Assembly: GCA_022592435.1 (NCBI GenBank) | Contig: JABYQS010000357.1 | Coordinates: 1-27,468 of the forward strand | DNA length: 27,468 nt | Reading direction: 5' to 3' | Origin: Cerioporus squamosus | Taxonomy: Eukaryota > Basidiomycota > Agaricomycetes > Polyporales > Polyporaceae | Shown: piece after piece, positions 1 through 11,096 of the stretch | How positions within the stretch are numbered: position 1 is the first letter of the stretch | Layout of the letters: each line of letters starts with the position of its first letter | The notes under the pieces: generated by a model | Told to the model about the DNA's origin: nothing | Database searches by the model: none | The model's input: the letters and a program-made list of their open reading frames with translations, nothing else | Position numbers and translations under genes: made by a program

Positions 1-580
1 ATGCGACCGCTGCGGCAGTCGCCACTCAGGGTGTGGAGGTTCGTGATCTTTCTGTTGTGGCGGCATGATAAGGTTCACTCACAGCGGCCATCCTACACAT
101 ACAGGCTCGTGGCGTGAACGCCTGCGGCTTCCCCGTCGTCCCGCTCTACCGTGCGGTCAGCGACTCCCTCAGCGACCGCATCTTCACCACGGACGCCAGC
201 GAGGTCGAAGCCGCGCTTGCCAGCAGGAATTACGTTCGTTCGGCCATCATCGCTACCGTGTACAGCAACACCACCGGGCCCAGCATCCCCGACGCCATCC
301 CCCTCTACCGCGTCTACACGCCGCCAAAACGGACCACTTCATCACGACCTCGTGGACGAGGTCGAGACCGCTGTGGCGGTAACGGGTACACTACCAGGCA
401 TCACAGCCTACGTCTACCCGAAGGCGGAGTGCGCCGCGGTGCCCTTCTAGGCAGTACAACCCGAGCATCGAGGACCACTTCTACTCGACCGCCAAGCGGC
501 CAGTGCGAATAGCTCGACTACTGGTGTGGGACGGCTGGTTCTACGAGGGCATCACTGGATATGTCTTTCCGCCCCAGTAA
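1..580 (+). pseudogene. DUF5648 secreted protein, 5'-truncated by window edge and frameshifted
   Basis: Repeats of the form PLYR...DHFYTTD...EVEAAL typical of DUF5648 proteins can be read in pieces from about 96 to the TAA at 578-580. An upstream segment starting at base 3 (ATAAAVATQGVEVRDLSV) looks like the end of a signal peptide, joined by a short intron to ARGVNACGFPVVPLYR, so a secreted protein is likely. The frame breaks near 320 (TPPK to KTDHF), near 350 (before DEVETAVAV), near 385 and at 448, where the coding sequence is a base or two short; the last block ends EGITGYVFPPQ. The function of DUF5648 is not established; it occurs in bacterial and fungal extracellular proteins. The breaks are short indels rather than nonsense substitutions, so sequencing error is a real alternative to pseudogenisation. 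The 5' end lies outside the window. Confidence 0.65.
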
Positions 581-1117
581 TGCGTTCGGTGAGTGGGCTC
601 TCTTCGCGAGATAGTCGATGCTGACTGGGATGGCGCTCCTATCCATAGCAGGCTTATTCTCAACGTTCCTAAGTTCCGTGTCACGTCCTGTCGGTACAAC
701 TCCCCTCTTTTGACTCTCCGTACTGTATCCTCGCCGAGCGAAGTGTTCCCACTTTGATCTCATGAATCCAGTAGCGTGACCACACAGCCCCTGCGGGAGC
801 GGATGAACCTCAGAGGACTTATCTGGAACTGAACCTTGTAAGGCTGCGTTTAAGTCATGGTCCATTCTGCGGTTTGGGGATGGGGAGGAGAGGTTTGAAT
901 CCGGACGAGTGTGACACGGGAGAAGGCGCATATGATGAGAATACATGGGGACAGTTACAATCGCAGGGTCCTACGGACCGTCTACTAGTACTAGTACACC
1001 CTCTGGAACCCAAGAAGAGTCGCTGGACGACAAGAGACGAAGAGACAAGAATCGATACGTCATGGCCGCGCGCCGCACGAGGCCTGGCTGCGAAATAAAA
1101 GATGACATAGATGCGAA

Positions 1118-2889
1118 CTATGCGGAAGACGACTGTGACTGGGACAGGCCAGCGGCCTGCCAAGACCTGACCTGGGCTCTGCCTTCCTGCCCGTCTGAGA
1201 GCGAGTCGTCGTGCGACTCAAAGTCGGTCTCGGACGATGCTGAGAGAGAGTCCGGGTTGATGAAAGCCCCAAGAGACGAGATGAAGCCAGAAGTATCGTA
1301 TGGGCTCCTCGAGGACTGCAACCGATCATCTGGGTCAACTCTGAGGTCGGCCTGATTCGCTTCTTGCAAGTTGAGAAGGAAACGCGACACGAGTATCGCC
1401 GTGAGGCTGCGAAGGGGGAGTATCTGCTATGAGTATACCAGAGTAGCATTCAGACAGTAAGGGGAGACTCGTACGGCCCGGTGAAGTTCGTCACATAACT
1501 TGCGCCGTCGTCATCTATCTCCAGCTATCCACGTGAATATATCAGGAATCCGTGTCAGACCAGTGAGATATGCCAAGCGTGTGGCTTACCGAAGTCAGGG
1601 AAAGGCTGAGGTGGAGGGCATTCAGGATGAACAGAACCCTGATAATGAGCATATCAGTCCGTCAGGCTTCCTGGGCGGATGGCTTTGCGGGCAGACGAAC
1701 ACGAAGTATATGGTTCCTGTGCGCGCCAAAGCACGGGTACTCAGCCACGATATTCGGGGTTATGTGTGGGGCCATAGAGAGACATACCGTCACGATAGAG
1801 GACGTCTGACAGAGACGGCCGCTTGGACAGTCGGACACCTCTCAAGGCCTCCCGACTGCTCAGCTTGCTCCAGGTGATATAGATAAGTAGAATGTCGGCA
1901 GCGATTAGTGGTACTCGAGAGATGATTGTCACTGTGCGATTGCTTGGATGAGCGTGCGCTATGACGTGTGGACTATCTACTCACTCCTATGTACAATGTT
2001 AGTACCAATTGACACGCGATGCGAGCGAATAAGGCGGACCTCAGACCAAACTCCGCAGTCGTGTTGTCCTCGTCAAAGCATCCAAATGACGGGATGACCT
2101 CTCCGGAGATGTCATAGTCGTAACGAACCTACATTGTCAACACTCTATGTTTAGTATCCGCTTGAATCATAGGAAGATTTATACACTTACCAGATTAGCA
2201 CCTACAGGGACTAAAGACAAAGCGAGGACGAGTAGTCCGAGGAGCTTGCTCCTGCTTAACACAAATGCACGGAGGGTGGAGAAGACTTCGGATGAAAAGA
2301 CATCAGGCGTTAGCAGGCCGTGGAGTACTTAGAAGCGTGACTTACCCGCCCCGGGGACGAACTGCAGTACTTGGAGTGCGAAGGTTGCCACCTGGAACAA
2401 GGAACAACTACAGACGTCACTCCCTAGTCAATATGCAGTACTGTGAACTCTGCGAGGGTACGAGCGAACCTCTGATTCCGGTTGGTCAGATATCGCCATG
2501 GCACGGACTGAGACCGCTTACCTTCTCCGAATGGAAAGGTGCAAACCCGACCATCGCGAAGAAATTCACCAAGATGGCTATCCACTTGTTTGCGAAGTAT
2601 AAGAGCGACGCTCCGGTTGGCTTCGCGTTCCAGAAGCATGCCACTTCTCGATCGAAGGTTATCAGGCCTTCGTAAAGCAAGAGAACTACGGCCGGGATTG
2701 AACGTGTTAGCAGGACAAAGAGGGTTCGCGACAAAGATAACGTACCTGTGACTGCTGTTTGGCAGTAAGTGTCGGTATAGCTGTTCGGCGTTGTCAGCAA
2801 GCGGCATCCGCGATGAGCGACGTGGAGCCATACAGGTTTTGAAATCGTGCCACAACGGCAGCGGCGGCGGATTCGGCTCCGGAGGACAT
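1118..2889 (-). CDS. DUF6533 multi-pass membrane protein, left tandem copy (one frame break)
   Basis: Integral membrane protein of the basidiomycete DUF6533 family; its function is unknown. The start MSSGAESAAAAVVARF is followed by the signature LLLYEGLITFDREVACFW. Eleven exons (minus strand, high to low): 2889-2834, 2780-2746, 2685-2522, 2471-2346, 2285-2191, 2128-2047, 1931-1788, 1716-1701, 1638-1590, 1524-1475, 1406-1118. Hydrophobic segments include FSTLRAFVLSRSKLLGLL, SRVPLIAADILLIYITW and VVLFILNALHLSLSL; the C-terminal tail is Ser/Asp-rich. All splice phases agree except in exon 4, which is 126 nt where the paralogue has 124 in the same phase: a conserved 3-nt gain plus a 1-nt loss near 2424-2430 creates a stop. 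This is either a real disruption or a base-call error. Same orientation and intron positions as the copy at 3645-5404, so a tandem duplicate. Likely about 370 residues if the frame is intact. Confidence 0.75.
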
Positions 2890-3644
2890 CTTGGAAGCTG
2901 TCTATGCGGTTGAAGAGGAGGATTGATCAAGATGAGGTCCATGACTCGGTTACCGGATCCTATATACTGAGTCAGAGCCCAGATTGAGCCCCGACTATGC
3001 GAGCAACATACCGGGCGCTGGAGATACGGACGCCGGTTGCATCGGGCCGCCGTATCTCAGCTTTGTATTGCGGCTCCGGTGATAGAGGACTTGGACTTGG
3101 CCGCTGTGTGAGCGTAAGGTAGTAGGACGGCTGTACGCAGCCATGATCCATGGCTCATCGGACCAACATGTTAACTCTTAAGTTTGCGCCCGTGCACTAT
3201 GCACAGGCGGTCGAAGCTAAGGTCCTGAGAATGTGTGGGCAACGCACTGATTGAATCGACTTAGCCATCGGAGTGAGCTCAGTGGCTATCGTAGCTCTCA
3301 TGATGAACGCTGGTGTAGAAGGCGGTAATAATGATTCTCCAGATATGGATGGCGCACTGGTCTGTCTTCTCGGTGATTCCATCGTCATGCTGGCTTTGGG
3401 ATCTGCGGGCACTGAGCATGCCACACATAGTAGCAGTAGACAACGAGTAGTCACTCGCATCGCGGAGAACGAGTCAATCTGTCAACGTGAGCTGCTTACA
3501 GGCTCGGCCATAGGTCAAGGTACGCACGTATCGCAAAGCTCGCTAGGATTCTCTCTTCGCGGCCATGGGTGGGGAAGCCTCGGCATCAGACAAAGTCGGC
3601 GACACCCTGCTTCTGCTGTGCATCATTGTAATGAAGAACGCAGA
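2890..3644. other. Spacer between the DUF6533 copies, no confident gene
   Basis: This stretch holds the presumed promoter of the left DUF6533 copy and the 3' region of the right copy. Open frames exist on both strands (minus 3197-3460 with a hydrophobic start; plus 3273-3707), but neither has a recognisable domain, and the second runs into the antisense of the right copy. I see no repeat or mobile-element ends. Confidence 0.4.
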
Positions 3645-5404
3645 CTAGACAGCGGACAACGACGCAGCAGACTGGGACCGGGCCTGAGCTCCTCCTTCCT
3701 CGTCTGAGCACGAGCCAACGTGCGAGTCAGACTCATCCTCGGAAGCCGCTGGAAGATCTGGGTTAATGAAGCCTCCAAGGGACGAGATGAAGCTTGGCAT
3801 GTCGTCGTAAGGGTTCCTCGAGGAATGCAGCGGGTCGTCGGCGTCGAGTCTGACGACGACCTGGTCAGCTTCCTGCAGTTCCAGGAGGAAGCGCGATATG
3901 AGGATTGCTGTGATCCTGCCCGTGAAGAGCACCGGTAAGTAGATAGTCGCGGCGCGGTAGAGGCATGCTTGAGCACGTACGGGGCGGTGAATGTGGTGAT
4001 GTAACTCCCGCCATCGGCGAAGATCACCACCTGTCCAGATGTTACATAGTAAGAACGTGCATGCGGTCGGGATGGCAGGGACGGAAAAGTCATCGAGACT
4101 TACCGCGTTCACTGAGAGGATGAGATGGAGGACATTGAGAATGAACAGAGCTCTGAAGGACAACGTCTGAGTTGGCGAGGTATCTCATGACGATACCGCA
4201 GGACGTACATGAAGTATATGGTTCCTGTGCATCCCGTGGAACAGATAGTCAGCACCCCGGTGGGAACATGTATCTGATGATAGCGACATACCACCCCGCA
4301 AGAGGATGTCCGAAAGCGACAGTCTTTTGGACTGTCGAACACCTCTCAAGGTGTCCCGGCTGCTCAACTTCGTCCATGTGATGTAGATGACCAAAACGTC
4401 GGCAATGATGAGCGGTACGCGGGAGCTGAGCACAACTGTGGGGCGTCTGTATGAGCATGCGACATGGCATATGTCTACTAGACAACTTACGCCTAGCAAA
4501 ATGTCAGTACTATCTCTTTGAGATGAGATAGAGATTGACGAACTTTAGGTCAATAGACTCCGTCGTCTCGTCTGTCACAGCGCATCCGAATGGCGGAAAG
4601 AGCTCTCCGGAGATATGATAGCCAAATTGAGCCTGTGTAGCATGTCATTATGTGCCCGTCATACGTTGATAGCATCAAGCTACTCACCAGGTTGGCACCT
4701 ACAGGCGCTAGGGACAGAATGATGATGATTAGTCCTAGGAGCTTGCTTCTGCTCAGGACGTATCCCCGAAGGGCAGAGAAGACTGAGACAAGTGCAAGCT
4801 ATGAGATAGGTTGACCCTGGGACCGAACACATGACTTACCCGCCCCGGGAACGTTTTGCAGTATCGACATGGCGGTACCTGCCAAGGAAAAGGACGTACA
4901 ACTTCGGACGTCAAGAGCTGAGTGTCCCGCATCACTGGGAAACTCGAAGAACGACACGAACCTCTGTTATGTAGAAGGTCAGTTTAATCGCGTCGTAGAG
5001 TCGCAGACTGAAGTTGCTTACTTGGACTGAGGAGAAAGACGCAAGCTGGGCGAGCGTCAACGCAGAGACCGTCACGGTGATCCACTTGTTCGCTAGAAAC
5101 AAGAGTGCCGATAGACCCCGTTTACGAGCTGTCCAAAAGCAAGCTACTTCGCGATCAAACGTGACGATAACTTCGTAGAGGAAGATGACTAGGGTGACAT
5201 AACGCGTCAGATCGACGAGGACGAGCCTGCAGTGCAGAGGACACACCCGAGGCTGCCATATCGCAGTATTCTGCGGTGTAACTATTCGAGCATGAGGCCA
5301 GTAAGTATCCCTCGATGATGAGAGAGCTCGAGATATGCGACGTACGCTTGATTGAATAGAGCCACGATTGCCGCGGCACTGGACTCTGTGTCGTCGGAGG
5401 ACAT
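3645..5404 (-). CDS. DUF6533 multi-pass membrane protein, right tandem copy (intact)
   Basis: Predicted integral membrane protein of the DUF6533 family, 362 residues, function unknown. Eleven exons with consistent phases: 5404-5346, 5281-5247, 5188-5022, 4963-4840, 4782-4688, 4632-4544, 4425-4292, 4224-4209, 4152-4104, 4030-3981, 3915-3645. The start is MSSDDTESSAAAIVALF; the signature IFLYEVIVTFDREVACFW is at about residues 31-50. Later segments are LFLANKWITVTVSALTL, FSALRGYVLSRSKLLGL, SRVPLIIADVLVIYITW and ALFILNVLHLILSV, then TAPITAILISRFLLELQEAD before an acidic, Ser-rich cytosol-like tail. The 16-nt exon 8 (GTIYF) and 35-nt exon 2 are too short for simple ORF calling. The exon 6/7 junction (donor AA|GTTCGT) is the least certain. 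It is the intact partner of the copy at 1118-2889. Confidence 0.82.
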
Positions 5405-6913
5405 GGCGAAGTCGAAGGAACTTGGTCCTCACGTTTCCGGGTCCAAAGGAAGGATGCAGAAAGATCGACGATGCACGACCGACTCTTATACTCGAGTACG
5501 GCGATGCAGTGACACCTCTGGCAGATACCTCTGGGTGGCTCCAAGATGGAGTTGCACAGATGTCCCTGGACTAACGGCACATCTTGATCGCGTCTGCCAT
5601 GGTAGAGTACGTCGTGCCTTCTTGCGTGGCTAGATCGGGGGCTGGGACTAGTTTGATGTGGGACACCGAAGCTTCCAAGGCCCTAGTCGGATCAGACATC
5701 AGTTTAGGTACCGTACTGCCATTCAGTCGATGTGGGAGTGCCTGTAAGAGTAGAAGGAGATGAGACTGAGACGTTTGGTCAGGACGATTAGAAGTACACA
5801 TGGAACACCGAGATAGCTCAGGCTTGAGGGAAACGTTGATCAGCGACTCTGAGGCAGTGGGCACGGCCGCACGAGTCGTGTACTATCTCTTCTTCTTCGT
5901 TCTGTATATCCTCGGTCGCGATAGTCGTACCTGTTGCACATCCAACAAAGCTGACCAACGTGGCGGTTCGACGGCCTTAGATGTGTGTCAGTAAGGCGAC
6001 TGGAAGAACCAGTACTTACCTCTTCACTAAAGATAGGATGGACAGCGCCAGTGCTACGACTGTCCAAGTCAGGTCGAAAGCTCGTTCATAGCGATAGCAT
6101 CCTAGATGTGTTGGTTGACAAGTGAAAGGCTTTGACGTTGAACTGTTCACACAAACATCGTTGCGGTTTCCTGCACTCAGGCTGGCACTCGCTCGAAAAT
6201 CCAACTCCGGGGACATGTCTGGTAATTTTCATCTGTACCAGTCCATAAGTTGCGTTCGCAGAAACGAAGAAGCAGAGACTGCTGCTTGCTCACCGGCAGA
6301 TCATGACCGCACAAGAGAGAAAGAGTGGCATCCTAAGATCGAGCTACTAAGCTTTGTTACTCGTGTAAGTCGCGCCTACTTAATGGGATTACTCTGCGAT
6401 ACTTACCAAACTCAATGTCAATCAATACGCGTTAACGCGTCATCAGTAACTCTGAAGTTTGAACGAAACAATCACAAGCTCTTCCCCCACCTCATGCCCT
6501 CATGCCCTCATCGATGACTGAATAGACAACGTTCTCAACGTCTGCTACCTGTCTTCGGGTCTCGAGAACTTTATCGGACACTTCTGTCTGACCAGCTGCG
6601 AGTACTATGCTTCCCGGCTCCTCAGATCTCGCCCGCCGCGCTCTGGGACAACACAGCTGATGGTCAGTTCGTGACCGAGTGCATAGAGGACGCGGACGGC
6701 ACAGATGACATGGAAGATACCTATCGAGGTTCAAGGCGCGTAGACGAGTCCGTGTTCAAGATCGCAAGTGAAGTATGTAGCATGAGGCAAGCGAAATGGG
6801 AGCGCATCGCTCGATAGTGGCAGTACACGCCTGCCCGATGTTAATGTGAGTGACCTCGTACGCGAATCAATCCCTGCATTCAAGTACGATACGCGCTCCC
6901 AAAGAGTGAATAC
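5405..6913. other. 1.5 kb without a confident gene; weak exon-like pieces
   Basis: Between the DUF6533 pair and the first SDR gene. On the minus strand, 6216-6014 ends in a hydrophobic segment (TWTVVALALSILSLV) followed by a good donor (GTAAGT) and, past a CAACAG acceptor, an acidic frame (IATEDIQNEEEEIVHD) that stops near 5826; this could be two exons of a small membrane protein. On the plus strand, about 6632-6817 keeps an open frame with GC-rich third positions (LWDNTADGQFVTECIEDADG) after a CTCAG acceptor. Neither resembles a family I know. A short 8-nt repeat (ctcatgcc) lies at 6491-6511. Called as unassigned. Confidence 0.3.
6491..6511 (+). repeat. Short tandem repeat, 8-nt unit
   Basis: The unit ctcatgcc occurs twice and is followed by a partial third copy. 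It lies in the gene-poor stretch before the first SDR gene and does not affect any called exon. Confidence 0.6.
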
Positions 6914-8379
6914 TCAGACCTCCACGGTCACCTCTGGATGGGTCCACTTCTTCTCTAGATCGAGCAACGCTGTGACGGTCTCGTCAATCGTCGCCTCCCA
7001 ACCCACGTATTCCTCGAGACCCAGCACTTCTTTGGCCCGAGTCGAATCGGTGGTCGACAGTGGTCCGGATAACTTAGGTGCGTCTTCCAGCTTCGCTAGA
7101 CGATCCTTCAGCTCTGGTCGCGTCTCTGCGAGCCGTTGCACCGTCTCGGTCCACAGCCTGCCTCCATGCGTCGGAGCAGCGACTAGGAATCGTTTGCCAC
7201 GGACATCCGAGCCTGGAGGTAGCTTGGGGAGTCTGAGCGCGAGAAGGTGTGCGCGGGCCGCGTCTCGAACATGGCAGTAGATGACCGCGGACGGCGGTGG
7301 AAAAATGCTCTTTCCCTCTCCAGCGATGAGCCGGTAGACGAGCTCGGTCGAGCCAAGGGCGTCGGGCCCGTTTCCAGGATATACGGCATATCCGCCGTAC
7401 ATGAAGGGCGGATTGACTGGCTGTCTATTGAGCCAGACATAACAGAGAAAAGTAGGTAAGCAGACGCACTCGTAGCGAGGTCCAATTCCGGGTGCTCTTC
7501 TGCAAACTTCCACGCGGCCTCCTCGGCGAGGATCTTGGCACCGCAATACCTGTGGGTAGGGTTGTGATCGCCGGCGAGGATGTCTTCCGGAGAGGCCCTG
7601 CCGTACACTGCAAGAGGTCGTGAGCATGACAATGTCCTCGATGGAATGAGAAGAGGGTCCTTGTCACATACAGTTTTCATTGAGGACAATTCCTTTGTAC
7701 GCGCCTTCGAATGCAGCTGCGGAATCGGCGTCGGTACGTGCTTTCAGCATAACGCCCACTTAGACGAGGACTCACGATCCAGCAGGGTAGCGAAGCTACT
7801 CGTGACGACTATTTTGTGCACACCAGCTGCGACTGATTGGCGGAGGAGGTTCAATGTTCCGTCGTACGCACCCTGATCAGCGCGTGTATTGAGTGTCATG
7901 CTCGTTCGAAATGGCATGCACTTCTACCTTCAGCTGCTCGTATGGATCCGCCCTTCCCGGAAGCGGGCAAGCCACGGCGAGCACTGCATCGACACCTAGT
8001 GCAGTACAAGGCTGGCATGAAGCTTGCAAGCGACCCAGATGCAAGTCCCTCACCTATGAGCGCATCATGGAAGTCGCTCGTGGCGATGTCATCTATCTGG
8101 ATAGCCTCGAAGTTTGAGTTCGACTTGAAATGGTCGCGCACGAGAGCGAGCTTGGCGCCACGTGCAGTCCTAGTCTAAGGTGAGTACTCGTCCCGTGTTT
8201 GAAGGCTGGTGCACCATACTCACCCTCTAACTCGGTACCCTGCATCGAGCAGTTGTACAACGATATGAGCTGCAATGAAGCCAGAGGCTCCTGTCACCTG
8301 GACACCGTCAGCCGGCACGATAGCGCTTTCGCGGATAGGATGCGCTTACGAGGATCAACGCGGGAGGCGAGACAGACAT
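6914..8379 (-). CDS. Extended SDR, dihydroflavonol-4-reductase-like NAD(P)-dependent reductase
   Basis: NAD(P)-dependent oxidoreductase of the epimerase/dehydratase (extended SDR) superfamily, of the fungal group annotated as ketoreductase or dihydroflavonol-4-reductase-like; probably cytosolic; substrate unknown. Eight exons give an exact frame of 364 residues: 8379-8350, 8297-8224, 8169-8054, 7995-7928, 7872-7776, 7740-7672, 7607-7470, 7416-6914. The Rossmann dinucleotide motif TGASGFIAAH is at residues 12-21, split from the 10-residue first exon MSVSPPALIL. Further landmarks are GVDAVLAVACP, the active-site serines in VVTSSF (about 121-122) and the catalytic pair Y172-x3-K176 (YCGAK). INPPFMYG and YCHVRDAARAHLLAL follow. 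All catalytic residues are present. It is a tandem paralogue of the gene at 11474-12910, with identical intron positions. Confidence 0.9.
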
Positions 8380-9006
8380 GGTCGTGCTCGTAGTACGAGG
8401 AGGCACTTTCCACCAAGTGAGTCTCGTCTTATATCGACGTGGTATGGTGCGCCGCAACTCCAACCGGGCTTAGACTCGCTCCTTGGGGTAGCCAAGCGTA
8501 GTGCTATTCGATCCAACCCAGGATGGGGCAGCTCTAGTTGCCCGGCGATCGAAGTATACACTACGTAACCCTTCGAGCCTCTGGGGTACCCCTTCGGCGC
8601 TAGTATGATGGTTGGGCCAGCGAACACCAAACGGAATGCCGATGACGATAGTGTCTGCCACTCTCAGCGTATCTCGAAAGGGGCATTTAAGCAGCCGTCA
8701 CTCAGAGCGCCGCATAAAGACCCTGACACATCCCCAACGATTCCATCTGCCTGAAGACTGGTATGTGCTCCCGCTTCTTAGAGGTACATCCCAACCCCAC
8801 GGTAGCGTCTTGCACTAACTCTTGCGTATGACACCTAGGCGCACCTTCTGGACACATCTTCCCCAAGCTTTCACCGACGTTTGTCGTGTCATGTCGCGTT
8901 CGTTGACTTTATATAACGGGTAAACCAAGGTCGTACAAATGTCATTCTACTTCATATTTTTTGCAATCAACCGCAAGCTGCGTCCTTCAGGGCAAGGCCA
9001 CTGTCA
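8380..9006. other. Intergenic: SDR upstream region and P450 3' region
   Basis: No coding frame here has a recognisable domain. On the minus strand a TATATAAAG element lies at 8907-8915, about 530 bases upstream of the SDR start, which is far for a core promoter unless the 5' UTR is long or spliced. The left end of this stretch would carry the SDR 5' UTR and the right end the terminator of the P450, which stops at 9007. Confidence 0.4.
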
Positions 9007-10935
9007 TCAGCGTAGTTCTACCACAACCGGGAGATTCGGCCGCGAAGCGATCAAGTAGTCCTTGAAGTTCCGGTCGTAGTCTGCAAGGTCGTAACCCTCC
9101 CGCAACCGGAAGCGGAACCGCTGCACGAGTGCGCACACGACGATCCGCATCTCCATCAGGGCGAAGTTCTTCCCGACGCAGTTCATCGGCCCGTGCGAGA
9201 ACGGCATGTACGCCTCCTCGTTATGCACGAAGTCCGTTAGCTTCACATCCCCCAGACCCGGAGAGAGAGGGTCCGATGAGTGGGAGGCGAGTAGCCAGCG
9301 GTCGGGCCAGAAGTCGTCCGGGAAGGGGGAGAAGTTGTTCGGGTCACGGTGGAGCGAGAACGCGTGCACCCAGAACGCCGTCCCAGGAGGGATGTACCTA
9401 AGTGCAGAACCGGAGTTCGTCAGCATGTGCTCGCCGTTGGCTCAACGCGAAGACTCACAAAGGTCCCACGGTTACCCCAGGACTGTCCGCGGGGACCTTG
9501 CGCTGCGAGCCACCAAGGCCGGGCGAGTACACTCGCAAAGTCTCGTTTCTGTTGAGCAGTGCGTCAGGCTACATAGCAGCCGCGCGAGCCGGTAGAGAAC
9601 GTACATGACGGCCTCCAGGTACTTCATCTCTCGATGCCATCTGGTGCTGAACACGTCTTCGCCGGGAGGATAGTACTTGTCGACTTCGGCTCGGAGCTTC
9701 TCGTAGGTCCCGGGGTGCGTGAGCAGGCAGAAGAGCACGCTCGTGAGTGCTCCTGATACGGTGTCTGCTCCGCCAACGATGGCTAAGATTCCGTCGTCGA
9801 CGAGTTGACGCCGCGGTGGCGAATCTTTGTCTGTCTGGTCTTCGTGGTTCTACAGCGCAGGTAGAATGACGAGGGCAGGTCAGACTACTTCCGGGAGAGA
9901 GTGCCTGATGCAGAACGGTTCATACCAGATAGTGGAAGAGATCGCGCGTCCGCGAACCTTGCTGCATGCGCTGCTCGACTAAACCTTTACATGCTGCAAG
10001 AAGAGACTTGATCGGGCGTGTGGCAGCAGGAAGGTAACCGAAATAGACACCCAACCATGGGACATGGCCGAAGAACGTCATAGCGCTGCATAAAAATCGT
10101 GTCAGGATCCAGATGATGAAGAATACGCACGAAGTCGCTCACGTACGTCATCCCTTCGCTGAGTACCGACCAGACGTTGTTCTCGTCGCCGTCTCGCAGA
10201 AGTTCAGATCCTCCACCGAACCCAGACGACAGTGTCATGGTCTGGTCGAGCGGAGAAGAATGATGATGGAGACGTACGTCATGTCGCACATTGCATCGTA
10301 CCTTGGACGTCATAGTCAGCTACCCGCCCGCTTGCAAACCCCAGGAGACTCACGAGAAGTAGTCGAACCAGCGCTCGAGGTCGACCTGTTTGCCCTGGTG
10401 CTCTTCCAGCCTCTGCACCAGCTGCATGGCGCGTCGCCCGACGAGATCCTCATATTCCGCAATGGCTGCGGAGCTGAAACCACGGTTCCAGGCTCGCCGT
10501 CTAGTCAGGTGAGCAGACATGTCCTCCATGCCAATCATAGGGAGATCCTTGTCGGTAAGTAGCCGGCCGGTGACATCTGTAGGGTTCGTGAGGAGGAAAA
10601 CTCTCAGGCAGAGCTGGAGAACGCATACGGGGTCCTTTAGGAAGCCCGCTCGGGCCTATCAGGGCCATGACAGCAGAAGGTTCACGAATCGACAGCTCAT
10701 TCGGACCTACACGCGTACGGATGAGTACCAACTCCCAGATTGAAGCTGTGAAGACTTACCGATCCGTACGACGCTTCCGTATCGTTCGTGCAGATCTCGA
10801 TAGTACACGTGTTGAGAACCCGTTACCCGACCGCGAGAGGAACGCCATCCACAGCTTGGACACCCTACAAGCGACAGGACCGGGGTAGCGCGCCGCATGG
10901 ACGCGTGCCCCGGGAAGTTCGTCTTCACAGACCTT
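9007..10935 (-). CDS. Cytochrome P450 monooxygenase, probably disrupted
   Basis: Haem-thiolate monooxygenase of the microsomal type, usually partnered with NADPH-P450 reductase. Seen in order: RYPGP near 10880; GPNELSIREPSAVMAL; AWNRGFSSAAIAEYEDL; FGGGSELLRDGDENNVW; the I-helix GGADTVSG (about 9760); the ExxR helix NETLRVYSP; WPDRW; and the haem loop FSHGPMNCVGKNFA (about 9160-9200) with its cysteine. The stop is at 9007. Three faults: one extra base near 10815 between LSRSGNGF and HVYYRDLHERYG; the acceptor expected at 10222-10223 reads GG instead of AG; and no start codon or N-terminal membrane anchor is found upstream of 10935, where a methyltransferase-like tail begins on the other strand. 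It lies between the two SDR paralogues in the same orientation, so a shared pathway is plausible but unproven. The exact 5' end is unresolved. Confidence 0.8.
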
Positions 10936-11096
10936 GACGACCACACCTTCCGTACGCAGACTACGTCTACGGATATCTCCACTAGACTCATCATATTACA
11001 TTCCTACAGATTACCCTCGCGCTCTCCGAGAATGGGGACGGTCAGTCTCTCTGTCCAAGCGCGATTCTATCGACGACTGACTGTGTGGACCTCTAG

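Noticed and set aside
2410..2430. A very short intron (GT...AG of about 18-29 nt) that would repair exon 4 of the left DUF6533 copy
   Set aside because: Too short for a spliceosomal intron, and the paralogue has continuous coding sequence at the same place; a one-base indel is simpler.
3197..3460. Minus-strand 87-codon ORF with a signal-peptide-like start (LLLLCVACSV)
   Set aside because: The rest is Ser/Pro-rich without any motif, and the hydrophobic start alone could be chance; kept only as a note.
6508..6770. Third degraded DUF6533 copy on the minus strand (ICAVRVLYALGHELTISCVV)
   Set aside because: The resemblance is limited to one hydrophobic helix; the signature TFDREV segment is not found upstream, and the plus strand is equally coding-like.
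6846..7280. Plus-strand 144-codon open frame
   Set aside because: Antisense to the last exon of the first SDR gene, which has clear conserved motifs on the minus strand. The same applies to 11418-11810 opposite the second SDR.
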